Part shown: positions 47,779 to 58,639 of the stretch, one piece after another
Position numbering within the stretch: the stretch's first letter is position 1
Layout of the letters: each line of letters opens with the position of its first letter
Assembly (NCBI GenBank): GCA_009667805.1
Contig: CM019063.1
Coordinates: 83,169,877-83,233,876 of the forward strand
Direction of reading: 5' to 3'
Length of the DNA stretch: 64,000 nt
Origin: Leptobrachium leishanense
Lineage: Eukaryota > Chordata > Amphibia > Anura > Megophryidae
Program-made: the position numbers and the translations under genes
Notes under the pieces: model-generated
Told to the model about the DNA's origin: nothing
What the model saw: the letters and a program-made list of their open reading frames with translations, nothing else
Databases searched by the model: none

Positions 47779-48152
47779 AGGGCTTGTTCACACCAAGCGC
47801 GGAGCAGGTGCAGAGCAGAGGGGTTGCAGACCGGATCAAAACTGCGTCCAATGTTGTATTGCTATGGTATTTTTAGCTCCAGTTCACATCGCAACGTGCA
47901 GTTGCAGAGCAGGTCCAGAGCAGGTAAAAAAACTGCAGCAAGCCCTATTTTATCTGCTCTGGACCGCATCAGCAACGATTTTACATGTGAAACAAGGTCA
48001 GAGGACGCGGGAAATAATCAGAACAGCTAACGAAAGGTCAGAGGTAAAAGGAAATGACCTCATTACATGGTTAGCTTCCTCGGGGGGGGGGGGAGCGTCA
48101 AAACCTGTGCAGAAACCTGAGCAGATCTGCTCTGCATTTGGTGTGAACAAGG
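47779..48152. mobile_element. MITE (GGCTTGTTCACACCAA ends)
   Basis: Left GGCTTGTTCACACCAAGCGC and right 'gcatttggtgtgaacaagg' are inverted. 'cagagcaggt' motifs repeat inside. A poly-G tract lies near 48082-48092. Confidence 0.65.
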
Positions 48153-48566
48153 TGTATGTGAAGCAGAGGTATACAAGTGCAAACAAACTTTTAGTTATAC
48201 TAAGGTTTGCATAAACACAAACGACACACAAAAACATTGCACGGTGTTTAAGAACACTAACTTATTATTCGACTCTCATCATTGTTTTGTTCCCGATATG
48301 TATGTGTTCTTTTATTAAAAAGACAGTTGGCTGGGATTGTATTTTTGTAACATTTAGACTGGATATTGTTACTGATCAGAGATTTACAGCCAAAAATGTA
48401 TCAAATCGCAAGAAAGCCCCTCATTCAAACGAGCCTTCGATTCAGTATGAAGGGGTATGTTTGCTACGTCACAGAAACATGAGAATTCTAAGGATTCATA
48501 TCACTTCACTCATCTATACTATAATTGAGTAAGGCTTGGCGTGTCCGTCACCAAGTCTTACTCTGC

Positions 48567-48929
48567 GCATGCACGCGCAACCAGCGGCAGTTGGTTGCGC
48601 GCGCATGCAACCGCCGCGGCACGAGCCGGCTGTGCGCTCGCCGCGGCGGTTACAAGATGCACACAGCAGCCGGGTAGAGGCTGCGCTCGCAGCCTCTACC
48701 CGGCTGCCGTGCGCATCCAACCCCCGAGCGGCGAAGGGAAAGTTCCCTCGCTTCCGCTCTTTGAAGGACCCAAGCCCCGGTCACGTGGGAGTCCCACGTG
48801 ACCGCGGCTTGGGTCCTTCAAAGACCGGAAGCGGGGAAACTTCCACTTCGCCGCTCGGGAAGGTAAGTATGAGGATCTCATGGGGCGGCTGTCCGAATGC
48901 CGATAGAGCATTCGAACAGCCGCCCCATG
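48567..48929. repeat. Cluster of five GC-rich hairpins
   Basis: Consecutive inverted repeats: 48567-48583/48592-48608; 48609-48620/48640-48651 (12 bp perfect); 48666-48684/48689-48707 (19 bp perfect); about 48723-48858, centred on GTCACGTGGGAGTCCCACGTGAC-type sequence; 48879-48900/48908-48929 (one mismatch). The plus strand reads 'aaggtaagtatga' after the fourth, a strong donor-like site. Confidence 0.9.
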
Positions 48930-48954
48930 TCTGGTCTGGGGTCTGAGCTTGGGG

Positions 48955-49126
48955 GCAATATCCATGTGAAGGGGCAATATTCATGTTTAGGGGCAATATC
49001 CATGTGATGGGGCAATATCCACGCGCTGGGGGCAGTATCCACACGCTGGGGGCAGTATCCACGCGCTGGGGGCAGTATCCACGCGCTGGGGGCAGTATCC
49101 ACGAGCTGGGGCAATATCCACAATAG
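48955..49126 (+). repeat. Minisatellite 'GGGGCAATATCCATGTG / GGGGGCAGTATCCACGCGCTG'
   Basis: Eight or so units of about 16-22 bp. The Penelope pLTR at 49127 is inserted into the last unit, which resumes as a target duplication at 50907-50921. Confidence 0.9.
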
Positions 49127-49520
49127 CGCTTGCAAAAGTTCGTTCTTTAAATCCAGTCAAAAAATTCAGTCAAAAAATTCTAGGTCCGCTTAGCATCTCA
49201 TCCACAGATTTGATTGAAGACACATGAAAATAAGAAGAAAAGGAGAATATTTTGTGCAGAATCTTAGCACATAATTTAGGTAAGCATGCCAAAAAAGGAA
49301 TACTCACATTTAGGGGTGCCAGTTGTAACAAATAGGCACCTAAACGTAGGCAAATCAGTGAATTTATATATCAGGGGCACTGATTCCCCTGTATAGGTAG
49401 GACAACCAAAGATCCAGGCGCCGTAGAGATGTACAATAAAAGTACCAGACGGTTTGGAATTAACAGAATACGCTTGAATAGAGTCGGTCAATCACAAGTT
49501 TATTAGGAAACTTAGATAAA

Positions 49521-49562
49521 CACCTCAAACGCGTTTCGCTACAAGAGCTTCATCAGTGAGTG
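49521..49562 (-). ncRNA. Hammerhead-ribozyme-like motif, left arm
   Basis: Mirror copy of 49564-49605, with the CTGATGA core at 49550-49556 on the minus strand. Confidence 0.55.
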
Positions 49563-49563
49563 A

Positions 49564-49605
49564 CACTCACTGATGAAGCTCTTGTAGCGAAACGCGTTTG
49601 AGGTG
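49564..49605 (+). ncRNA. Hammerhead-ribozyme-like motif, right arm
   Basis: CTCA/TGAG stem I, CTGATGA (49570-49576), an extra A, stem II GC/GC with a 7-nt loop, GAAACGCGTT. Stem II is short. It sits at the very start of the plus-strand pLTR. Confidence 0.58.
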
Positions 49606-50921
49606 TTTATCTAAGTTTCCTAATAAACTTGTGATTGACCGACTCTATTCAAGCGTATTCTGTTAATTCCAAACCGTCTGGTACTTTTATTGTACATCTC
49701 TACGGCGCCTGGATCTTTGGTTGTCCTACCTATACAGGGGAATCAGTGCCCCTGATATATAAATTCACTGATTTGCCTACGTTTAGGTGCCTATTTGTTA
49801 CAACTGGCACCCCTAAATGTGAGTATTCCTTTTTTGGCATGCTTACCTAAATTATGTGCTAAGATTCTGCACAAAATATTCTCCTTTTCTTCTTATTTTC
49901 ATGTGTCTTCAATCAAATCTGTGGATGAGATGCTAAGCGGACCTAGAATTTTTTGACTGAATTTTTTGACTGGATTTAAAGAACGAACTTTTGCAAGCGC
50001 CAGACACCAGCTTTTTACATTTTTTGAACACTCTATTTTCAGCGATTTTGGGGATTAGACGCTGGTTCTGTGTGTAAGGCTGCTGCAATTTTTCCTTCAG
50101 AGAACCGATTTTTATATCCTGTAAAGAACTGATGTCTACTAATTTTATTCTTTCCATCACATATTTATTAATTTGACTGTTTGTATTTATATTTTTGTTT
50201 ATTAATTTTCATTAATGTTTTGCACTATAACACATTTTGGATCATGCACTCTGGATGTCTAATTGGTTTTAATTAAGCTTATTTGTTTCACCCGATTGGG
50301 TTTGAGTTGTAATTATTGGTACACATTTAGTAGTCAGTAGGACTATTTTAAAGATACTATCAGCACTTTATAGTATTTTATTAGGGGTACTTCAGCACTT
50401 TAATTAATTTTATTAGGGGTACTTCAGCACTTTAATTAATTAACTTATTATAGGCGATTTACCCTTTATCTGAGAACGTCATGTCTGACTGTTAGAACAC
50501 ACCATTATCTGCAGTCACGTTGTCACTCTTATTCTTGCAATTTTGCACTTCCACCTTGTACCATTTTACACCGCCCAGGTGCATGTTATTGTATTGTGGT
50601 TTCATTACTGTTATTGGAATTCACAGCACTTTTAATTACATTTGCCACTTTTATTGTGCATATTGATTTAATATTATTAACACCACCTTTATAGATTATT
50701 GTACACTATATTATGTGTTGAAGAGTGTAATTGCTTCCTAATTAGACGCAGCAGTATGCTCTCTCTGTAGACATTAGTGGCAATCATCATACCTTCATCT
50801 TCCAACTGATTAATTTTAATCATCTTCATACACTTAACGATTGTGTTCAACTATTCTCTGTTGGCTAGTAGAGACATTTAGTGGCGCCACACTCACATTG
50901 CATCTCCAATATCCACAATAG

Positions 50922-51149
50922 ACTGCCCTCTGGGCAGGCTTTCCACCTTGTTTTAATATAAAAGTGGTTGTTATACTGAATTTGTCATTTTAAAGACCAT
51001 TACATGATCCTGGAGACGTCCCTTGTGGCAGCAGAAGCCTCTTACATTATCCTGGGGTTAACACCAGATCATGTCAATGTCTGCAGAGTTTTGTGGTCAG
51101 GGTTTTTGTCAATTCTGTGTGTACATTCAGATGTTCACATCCACATTAT
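50922..51149 (-). other. MARVELD2 intron, no feature
   Basis: Unique-looking DNA. Nothing recognised. Confidence 0.4.
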
Positions 51150-51778
51150 TAGGGATGCACCGATACTAGTATCAGTGCCGATACCATCATTTGCACGAGT
51201 ACTTGGTACTCATGCAAATACCCCGATACCCAGAAGCCAGCGCTGGGCCAGCTTGCCGGTATCTGCGGGGCTGGGGCAGCTGGCAGAATGAATTAAAAGC
51301 ATTTGGCCAGCGCTCCCCTCCAGCCAGCCACTTTATCGAGCGGCCGCCGGGCTGTGGAGGCTGTGACACTGCCTCCTGCCGAGATCTCGCAGGAACACGT
51401 CAGGAGCGCATCACTGTCCTGCGGCCGCTTGGTAACATGGTCACACAGTTTTAATGCAGCCGACCATCTGCCCCAGCGTCTGCCTGTGGGTATGTCTAGT
51501 CTGAGGTCTGTATACATGTATCCGAGTGGGTATACATTCATCAGGTCTGAGTGGGTTTACATATATCGGAAATGTGATGTGTGTGTGTGCAGGGGGTAAA
51601 TGGGGTGTCTGGCCATACATTTCAATATTATCAAACTGGACAGACTTTCAGCAACATCCCAAAATATTTATTGGAAAGCATCACATGACATTAAATAAAA
51701 GTATCGGTACTCGATATCGGTGAGTACCTGAAAAAAGTATCAGTACTTTTACTCAGTCCTAAAAAAAGTGGAACCCTA
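51150..51778. mobile_element. hAT-type element (TAGGGATGCACCGATA), copy without module
   Basis: Left end TAGGGATGCACCGATACTAG. The right end is a diverged inverse ('gaaccctA'). The flanking octamers CACATTAT and CATGTTAT agree at six of eight positions. Shares the inner block 'agcttgccggtatctgcggg' with 40200-40225 but has no hairpin pair or minisatellite. Confidence 0.7.
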
Positions 51779-52369
51779 CATGTTATTGTAGCCATATTAC
51801 ATATTCTAGTCTGATATCCTCCAGGAATGTCTATAAAACACCTTTACTTGTAGGGACACGTTTAAGATTTTCAGCACACAGGCAATGGTGCTCGCACACT
51901 ATATCAGCAGGAATAAACCTGAAGCGTTAAGGGAAAAGTCAGGATATGTGGTTTTCTACAAAATAGCTGTAGAACCTATTGATTGTGACATGTATGGATG
52001 TAGGTTACCCCTAGGATTTGTTACCTGGGGGGGGGGGGGGGGTTCAACGTTTAAAACACTTTGGGGAAGTCTCTGCCATGTCCCTGAGGAACGTGTGAAA
52101 GCAAAACATTAAACGTGGCTTTATTAGAGCGCCCGTACCCACAGATACTTCCTTCCCTCTCCTACATCTAATTAAAAGTAACCATGATGTACAAAGAAAC
52201 TGCTCTGACAACATATAAAACCAGTTTAAAGCACCGGAGTAAGTCATGGCACAAGTGCTCAGAATCAATTTTTAAATGTGATAGCTTGAGACACAAAAAT
52301 GTTGTTAAGCACAGCATGGCATGGCATGGCATGGCATGGCTGTGCTAAAACAGACAAGACACAAAGGGC
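51779..52369 (-). other. MARVELD2 intron; poly-G and (ATGGC)n tracts
   Basis: A G tract of about 15 lies at 52027-52042 and (GGCAT)n at about 52316-52340. No gene. Confidence 0.6.
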
Positions 52370-52930
52370 ACTATTCCATTGTGGACGCTAACATGGAGAC
52401 AGCAAGTAAGAAAATCTGGGCCTGTAGATTTCCGCTTATGATCTCCATGTTATCATTGTATTCTGTGGAAGATGATATCTCAGCACCTCGCCCCGCAATG
52501 CAGAGCTTACCTACCTGATACCCATAGTGGCACTTCCGCGTCTCTGTGGGTATCAGCTCATGGAGTCCGTAGGATTCCAAGGAGGCTTGCGCTTCCGGGC
52601 CGTGAGATCGGAGGGAGACTAGGAACTATTTGTTCTCAGTCTCACTCTGCTCCCACAGAGAAGAAGCGGCAGGTCGGACCACCCTTTTCACCGCGGGTTG
52701 AGAGACGAGTATGGGATGGGGGGGGGGCGGTTTGGAGCGTGTTAAAGGATTTTGCATTTGCAGAATCATTTAGTAAACAGCTTTTAGGAGGAGTTAAAAT
52801 TTTGGTTTTCGCAAAATAGATTTTGCTCCTCAGGTTAAATATAGGAGACAATTAAGTATAGTAAGCTCGCACAAGCTTCGAGGCGCAAAAGGTTTTACAC
52901 CCCAGTTTAGCATCAAGATTGACATATCGA
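52370..52930. mobile_element. Repeat family X, copy 5
   Basis: Starts 'gggcactattccattgtgg'. Contains 'ggagactaggaactatttg', 'agtctcactctgctcccac', 'gaagcggcaggtcgg' and a poly-G tract, in the order seen at 10692-11304. Confidence 0.6.
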
Positions 52931-52982
52931 TGACAGAAGTTAAAAACCTTACTTATCCTATCCCTAACAATTACATAATCAA

Positions 52983-54154
52983 CAGGGGCGTACCTAGAAC
53001 ATTTGGCACCCGGGGCATATCATATATATATATATATATATAATTTTTTTTTTTTTTTTACACAACTTTTTTTTAATGGTTTCAAAAATATTACAAGATT
53101 TATTGCAAAATTGTATGTCAACGCACAGAAATGTGCAGTGTGTATGGGTGATTACAGCGCTCCACAGTAATAAAACTCACTCATATGCACCGGACATTTC
53201 TGTATCACAGCACTCCACAGCAATAAAACTCACAGTAATGTGCATTGTGTATGAGCGTATCATAGAGCTCCACAGTAATGTGTGGTGTGCATGAGCATGA
53301 GTTTTATTACTGTGGAGCATGTGATACAAATCATACACAACACACATTACTGTATCACATGCTCCACAGTAATAAAACTCATGCTCATGCACACCACACA
53401 ATACTGTGGAGCTTTATGATACGCTCATACACAATGCACATTACTGTCAGTTTTATTGCTGTGGAGCTCTGTGATACAGTAATGTGTGTTGTGTACGATT
53501 GTATCACACAGGTCCACAGCAATAAAACACTCGGTAATGTGAGGTGTGTATGAGCCCATCACAGAGCTCCACAGCAGTATAACTCTTGCGGTAAAAGCAG
53601 TAAGTATGAACGTACACAGGATCCACAGCAATAAAACTCTCATGGTAAAGGCAGTGAATACGAACGCACATCAATTTTTTTTTATTTTTTTATATATTTA
53701 CCATTGGTGAGGGTTTTGGCCTGGGCAGTGTGAGACCTCAGGACGGTGGACCCTTGAGTTCGGCTGGCAGGCCCTGCAGCCTGCTTCTCGTGGCGGGTGA
53801 CTGAGTGGGCGGGGCAGACACTATGCAGGCGTGAGGATGAATCTGCCCGTCTGTTCCCCCCTCCTGCAGCCTGACATGTGCAGGCAGCTACGATAGGGCA
53901 GATGAAGCCGGCGCTCCGCAGTACGCAAGGCCTGACGCGTGCCACACACGAAGGCCGGGTGTGCCGGATTCGTCAGTTGCATTGTCCAGATCCAGCGCCT
54001 GCTTCTGCCTCACAGTGTGTGGCAGTAGCAGACCGGCCAGCAGCTGCTCACACCTCGGTGCCCCCACTTCTGGAATGCGGCCACCCCGTCCCCCCCCATC
54101 AGTGGCCACCACCTGGTACATGGGGTGAACCGCCCCCCCCCATGTATGCCCCTA
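52983..54154. mobile_element. hAT-type element (CAGGGGCGTACCTAG) carrying a 72-bp minisatellite
   Basis: Left CAGGGGCGTACCTAGAACAT and right 'ccccccatgtatgcccct' are typical inverted ends of a widespread hAT group. No target duplication is visible, so the right limit is provisional. A (TA)n and T tract follow the left end. Confidence 0.6.
53090..53660. repeat. About 72-bp repeat in both orientations
   Basis: Units contain 'ccacagcaataaaactcaca', 'gtaatgtgtggtgtgtatga' and 'atcacagagctcc'. Some are inverted (53285-53345), so parts form hairpins. Each unit has an AATAAA on the plus strand. Single relics lie at 20935 and 37137. Confidence 0.88.
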
Positions 54155-54671
54155 TATAGCGAGGCTTATATTAGAACCAACCAACTATGGAATAGTGGCC
54201 AAAGTTAGCGGCCACCGGGTTTTAGTATTCTTGTGCACCAATATGGAGTGGTGAGGGCGGGAAATCCCCATTACCTGATTTAACTGTAGTAAAGACTCTT
54301 GGCATTTTTCCCTCATGATTCGATTTTCTTAACAGATCTAGAAGTATTTAGTACATTACATTTTATAGTTTAGCCGCTTACGTTTTATTTATTTTTTTTG
54401 GCCTATGTTTAGGACCATACATGCAACAGAGCTTGTTGGCGCGTTGTAACTAATTGCTAACAAGTCAGTTTTCCTGGTACAAGATCATTAGCATGAAAAA
54501 GTTACTATCTCCATGTACATTTATTTATTACTTAAGAAAACCAACATTTATGATGGGGGGGGGCACAAACAAACCAGGTATGTGTAACTATATGGCCATA
54601 TTAAGAGAAATGCTCCTGATAACATGGAGGTTTTCTCTAGTGATGCAGGACCCGGCCTCCACTTGGCAAGC
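54155..54671 (-). other. MARVELD2 intron, no feature
   Basis: AT-rich. Nothing recognised except a G tract at 54555-54563. Confidence 0.4.
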
Positions 54672-54685
54672 GCAATGAATAATAT

Positions 54686-55657
54686 CCCAGAAGGAGAGGT
54701 GTATGCGGAATAAATGGACAAGAAGACTCATCCCACTGTAATGCGGCTTTATTCCGAGGAGGTATAATCCCTCTAAACCTCCTAAATCAAGAAGAAGTAC
54801 TGTAGTATAGAAAACAAATGGAATCGGCGCCAAGACGCAGAGTCAAAGGATATATCAAAATGGAAGATACCTCCACTAAATAGGGAAGGAAAAAAAATAT
54901 ACATATTCAAAAGGTTCAAAATTAACACTCAATACAATTGCACGACAACATCGTAAGACCAACTGATGAAGCTTAAGTGCGAAACGCGTTTTGGTTTTAT
55001 GTTCTACTAAAAAGCAGTGGTTTCATTTTTAACCACTTGCATCCTGTTTTTTTCATCTGCCGATTGGGATTGGTACTCCTAATTATTTCAAGGGACCACA
55101 AGCCCTACTACTGAGCCAGTGAATACCTTACATGCTCATCATCATGTGAGTTTGATACTTATTGATCTACGGTTTTCCCATTCATTACATACGGAGCTGT
55201 GCTATTTCTTTGTATATTTCTCTCTCCATATATGGCTGGAGTCTGGAGGAATATGGACAGGGTCATCCCTGAATGGACCCAACGTGCAAAAATTGAGCCT
55301 TATAAATTCCAGGCTCTGTACCATGTGAGTTGTCACTTGTGCATATATTGTCAATATTCAATACGGTGTTGCGATTGTAAGTCTTTTTCGGCTTATATTT
55401 CCCATATGTACATCGGAGGACTGTGGATGCTTTTCCAGTGCTTCCCCCTGCATATATGAGGGTAACGCTTTATATTATTTATTGTGTGTGCACATGGTAC
55501 TGGTTGTTCAATAGTTATATGTTGTCGTGCACTTGTATGGGAGTGATAATTTTGCACATATACAAAAAAAAAATTTCCTTCACTATTTAGTGGAGGTGTC
55601 TTCCATTTTGATATATCCTTTGACCCTGCGTCTTGGCGCTGATTCCATTTGTATTCT
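54686..55657 (+). mobile_element. Penelope-like pLTR insertion with 14-bp target duplication
   Basis: GCAATGAATAATAT is repeated at 54672-54685 and 55658-55671. The two ends are inverted relative to each other (54800-54890 against 55563-55650: 'atatatcaaaatggaagata', 'cctccactaaatag'). A hammerhead-like motif lies at 54958-54995, and there is no coding region. Located in the intron just downstream of the exon at 55914. Confidence 0.82.
54958..54995 (+). ncRNA. Hammerhead-ribozyme-like motif (best stem I)
   Basis: Stem I ACCAA/TTGGT (5 bp perfect), CTGATGA (54963-54969), an extra A, stem II GC/GC with a 6-nt loop, GAAAC (54981-54985), ACGCGT minimal stem III, and T at the cleavage position (54990). 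Confidence 0.6.
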
Positions 55658-55913
55658 GCAATGAATAATATGTTTATAATAAAGTGGCACCATGAGATGA
55701 CGCCTCCCATCATTTTAAAATCTTTATGATGCCTAGTATAAGTGCTAGCATCATCCGATAAAAAGATTAAAAAAAATAATCAAAACAAAACTATAAACGG
55801 TTATCTTACATGGGTAAATGGAGAGACCTTATAAAATATAAAAGGTTAATAAACTGGGAGTCAAATTATTTTTAAGGCTGCAAATATGAAAAATGCTTTA
55901 ATGAGACACTTAC

Positions 55914-56085
55914 GTGCTGATTTTCTGGGTTTCGGGGAAGTTTGCTCATCAAGGAGTCTAGGTCGCTGAACTTTTTCAGGACGGCTTGAACTTCAGAGTT
56001 CAGCTCCTTGTACTCCGAGAACTGGTCATTGAACACAGCTTTATATCGGTCACGCTGTTCATCAGATCTGATCACCTGGTATTTC
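55914..56085 (-). CDS. MARVELD2: MARVELD2 (tricellulin), occludin-domain exon (172 bp)
   Basis: The minus-strand acceptor TTGTAG (56086-56091) precedes G|AAATAC, and the exon ends CAGCAC before donor GTAAGTG (55907-55913). It completes the split Ala codon from the upstream exon and encodes 57 residues, KYQVIRSDEQ through RNPENQH, including 'RYKAVFNDQFSEYKELNSEV' and 'QAVLKKFSDLDSLMSKLP'. This is the first long helix of the occludin/ELL coiled-coil domain and fits mammalian tricellulin closely by memory. No defects seen. Confidence 0.95.
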
Positions 56086-56948
56086 CTACAAGGAAGAGTA
56101 CAAACCAGTGAATGAGTTTATGGATGTTGATAAATTCCCAGCTAGATGTTGGTAGGGAAGCAGGGTTAATAGGGAGGTGACAGTGTGTGGGTTTAAAATG
56201 TAACACAGACTATGCAATAACATTCTAAAGTTTAAACGAAGGCAGAATCAAACCTTCCACCACTCAGGCTCTGAAGCCACAGCGCGTAAACCTGGGATGG
56301 GAGGTGTATGGAGACCAGTTGTTTGCAGGGTACACAAAGCCTGAGATGCCATTACTCTTCACCCTGATGACTTCATTACTATGAATTGAAGGTTTAAATA
56401 TGTATTGCACGAGTATTCCTACTAGTAGTACTGTCGTGCCATGTTAAGTGTGTACAATTCCCAAACTTTATTACAAAGGCTGGGCCAGGTAGCCAGTGTC
56501 TCCTAAAATGTTCTATCTGGCTTGGCAGCTCTTAAAATATGTGCGTTAATTTACAGGGCTCTGCATAGGAAATTTTGTCTCTCTTTTACAAAAAATTAAT
56601 GTTGGCTCTAAAGATCAATACAAGCTTGTCAATCCTTGCTGTGGGATGCATGCGTCATCACATTTACATGAATTAAAGGACGTTATAGATCTATATACTG
56701 CCAACAAATGCTTCCCCTTTCAAATGTATGTGCCTTAGGGAACGGGTCCGCTCCACCTTCTGTATATGGACTTAATTTAATGCAACCCCTCTAATGCGCT
56801 ACAGATTTGTCACACTCGACAACTGTGGTTTGGATCCCTATCAACAGACCTCTAAGCCCTCCAATCCTTGAGTGGTCGGCACTGCTAACCCGATCACTCC
56901 CAGCCAGGAAACAAACAGACCAGCAACAGTGGACATAAATCAGCAGTA
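56086..56948 (-). other. MARVELD2 intron, no feature
   Basis: No repeat ends or RNA genes recognised. Confidence 0.4.
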
Positions 56949-57617
56949 AATGTCAGGACTGAGCTTACGCTGGGGCAGAAAGGGTTAACTTCGTTGACAG
57001 GTGAGGTATAGCCTGCGTTAGGCCTGTGCAGGTTATTAATATCAAACACTACAGAATCAGCGTGGTCAATAAGACAATCCAGGTCAGCAACAGAGAGGGT
57101 TCGCATACAATCTGGGTCAGCAACAGAGAGGGTATTCAAACTGGGTCAGCAACAGAGAGGGTTCACATACAATCAGAGTTAGCAACAGAGAGGGTATTCA
57201 TACAAACTGGGTTGGCGTTCTGCAAGGTCCGTATATATTCGGAGTCAGCGTGTGGCAGGATCAGCAATCGTTCTGAGGCTGCTCTAGGTAAACCATACAT
57301 ACAGGCTGTATCAGAGAGAATCGTCACAAGGCAGTCCAGGTCAATAACAAATCGAGGTCCTCATACACTCCGGGTCAGTAGAACAGAGAATGAATCAAAG
57401 AAACAGTGACTTGAAGCGAGAAACTCAGCGATGCGTGAAAAGGACTCCACGTCAAGGCAATGACAAAGAGCGCGCGCTCTTTACTTAAAGGCTGGCGACT
57501 CCCCGTCATCAGGTCGCGCCCCGCCGCAGGAATGCCGGAGACTGCCGGAGCCCCTGGCACTTGACCAGTCAGTGGCGCTGTGCGCCTGGGGCCCCCCTGA
57601 GACCCCTCAGATGAGAC
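56949..57617 (-). mobile_element. LTR-like fragment with short internal repeats
   Basis: Begins TGTCAGGACTGAG and ends near GAGACA. 57080-57200 has three to four units of 'ggtcagcaacagagagggt', and the GC-rich right part resembles frog LTR promoter regions. No 5-bp duplication is seen, so the identity is tentative. Confidence 0.35.
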
Positions 57618-57746
57618 AAGATTATGCTGGTGAAAAACAAATAATGTTACCTGAAAGACCATGGGGTAGACCTTCAGTCTACACCTTCTTGTTGGTACAT
57701 TTTAGAAAGTCCTATTGACAAAACTTACGAAGTCCTATAACACCAT

Positions 57747-58639
57747 CAGGGTTATTCAAAGAGTCGATCTGGCACCGAAATGTAACCGAACACTGAAATT
57801 CAGCGAACGGCTACATTTCCTGGCCATTCGACTATTCAGAGAGCAGGCAATTCACAAAATGTTGGCGAATTGCCTGCACATACGGTGCCTGTTCTTTGCC
57901 TGTTCGAGGGCAGTGAATCCCCATAGAGAAGCAATGCTTTGTCTATTCAGAGAACAAAAACCAGCGGTGAAAAGTTGCCGAAATGCCCTGCTGTTCGGTG
58001 GTTTTATGCGACAGGTTTTTTCAGGCGAATCCCATAGGCTTCAAGGTTAAAAATATTCCAGTTTTAATGTAATATCTAATAAACCGTTGATTACTTTATT
58101 CTGCAGCAAAAAGTCTCCTTTATTCATAGATTTTTTAGGATCTTTCAGGCATTTTTTGTCTTTTTTTTACAGTTTCCCTTTTAAAATAGTTTTTTTCTGC
58201 AACTGCCCTTTTTATCATCATTCATTGGATCTTATGTGTAAATTCCAGATATTTTCGTTCAGTAGTTTTTTTTGCAAACAGCGTTTCAATTTTCAAACTT
58301 TCAAACTAACGTTATTTTTTTCTTCTTTTATTTTCACCTCGTTCGTCTGCGTGTCGGGTTTTTCCCGGCAGCTGCTCTGCGCTGTGATCGGTGGCTAGTC
58401 AGGTTTCTCCGGCATGTTCGGTGTGGTTAATCCAGCCGTTTTGTACGGGTTTGCGGTGAGTGTTCGGTGAGTTTGCGTTGAGCGATCGGTGGGTTTTCCC
58501 TGCACTACGGGGGCCCTTTCGGTGCTTGCTGAATACACCGCAGGGTTGGCAAAATAGGATCACCGAATTGTCATAAAGTGCAGGGAACGAAAAGTCACCG
58601 AACGTACGGTGACTGTTTGATTCTCTTTGACTAAGCCTG
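57747..58639. mobile_element. Foldback MITE (CAGGGTTATTCAAAGAG ends)
   Basis: Left CAGGGTTATTCAAAGAG and right 'ctctttgactaagcctg' are inverted. Its right part ('gtcaccgaacgtacggtgac', 'aacactcaccgcaaacc' inverse) matches the complement of 63586-64000. Confidence 0.65.

Larger units (their letters stand above)
49126..50000. repeat. Essentially perfect 875-bp palindrome
   Basis: Arms 49126-49562 and 49564-50000 mirror each other around the single base at 49563. I found no mismatch in the segments I compared. Both arms encode the same 71-codon frame, which I regard as an artefact. Confidence 0.92.
49127..50906 (+). mobile_element. Penelope-like pLTR insertion with inverted arm
   Basis: Flanked by the 15-bp duplication CAATATCCACAATAG (49112-49126, 50907-50921). 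It consists of an inverted arm (49127-49562) followed by a plus-strand pLTR (49564-50906). No reverse transcriptase. It lies in the MARVELD2 intron between the exons at 47129 and 55914. Confidence 0.85.

Noticed and set aside
49276..49850. Two identical 71-codon genes in opposite directions
   Set aside because: They are the same frame in the two arms of the palindrome, without coding signatures.
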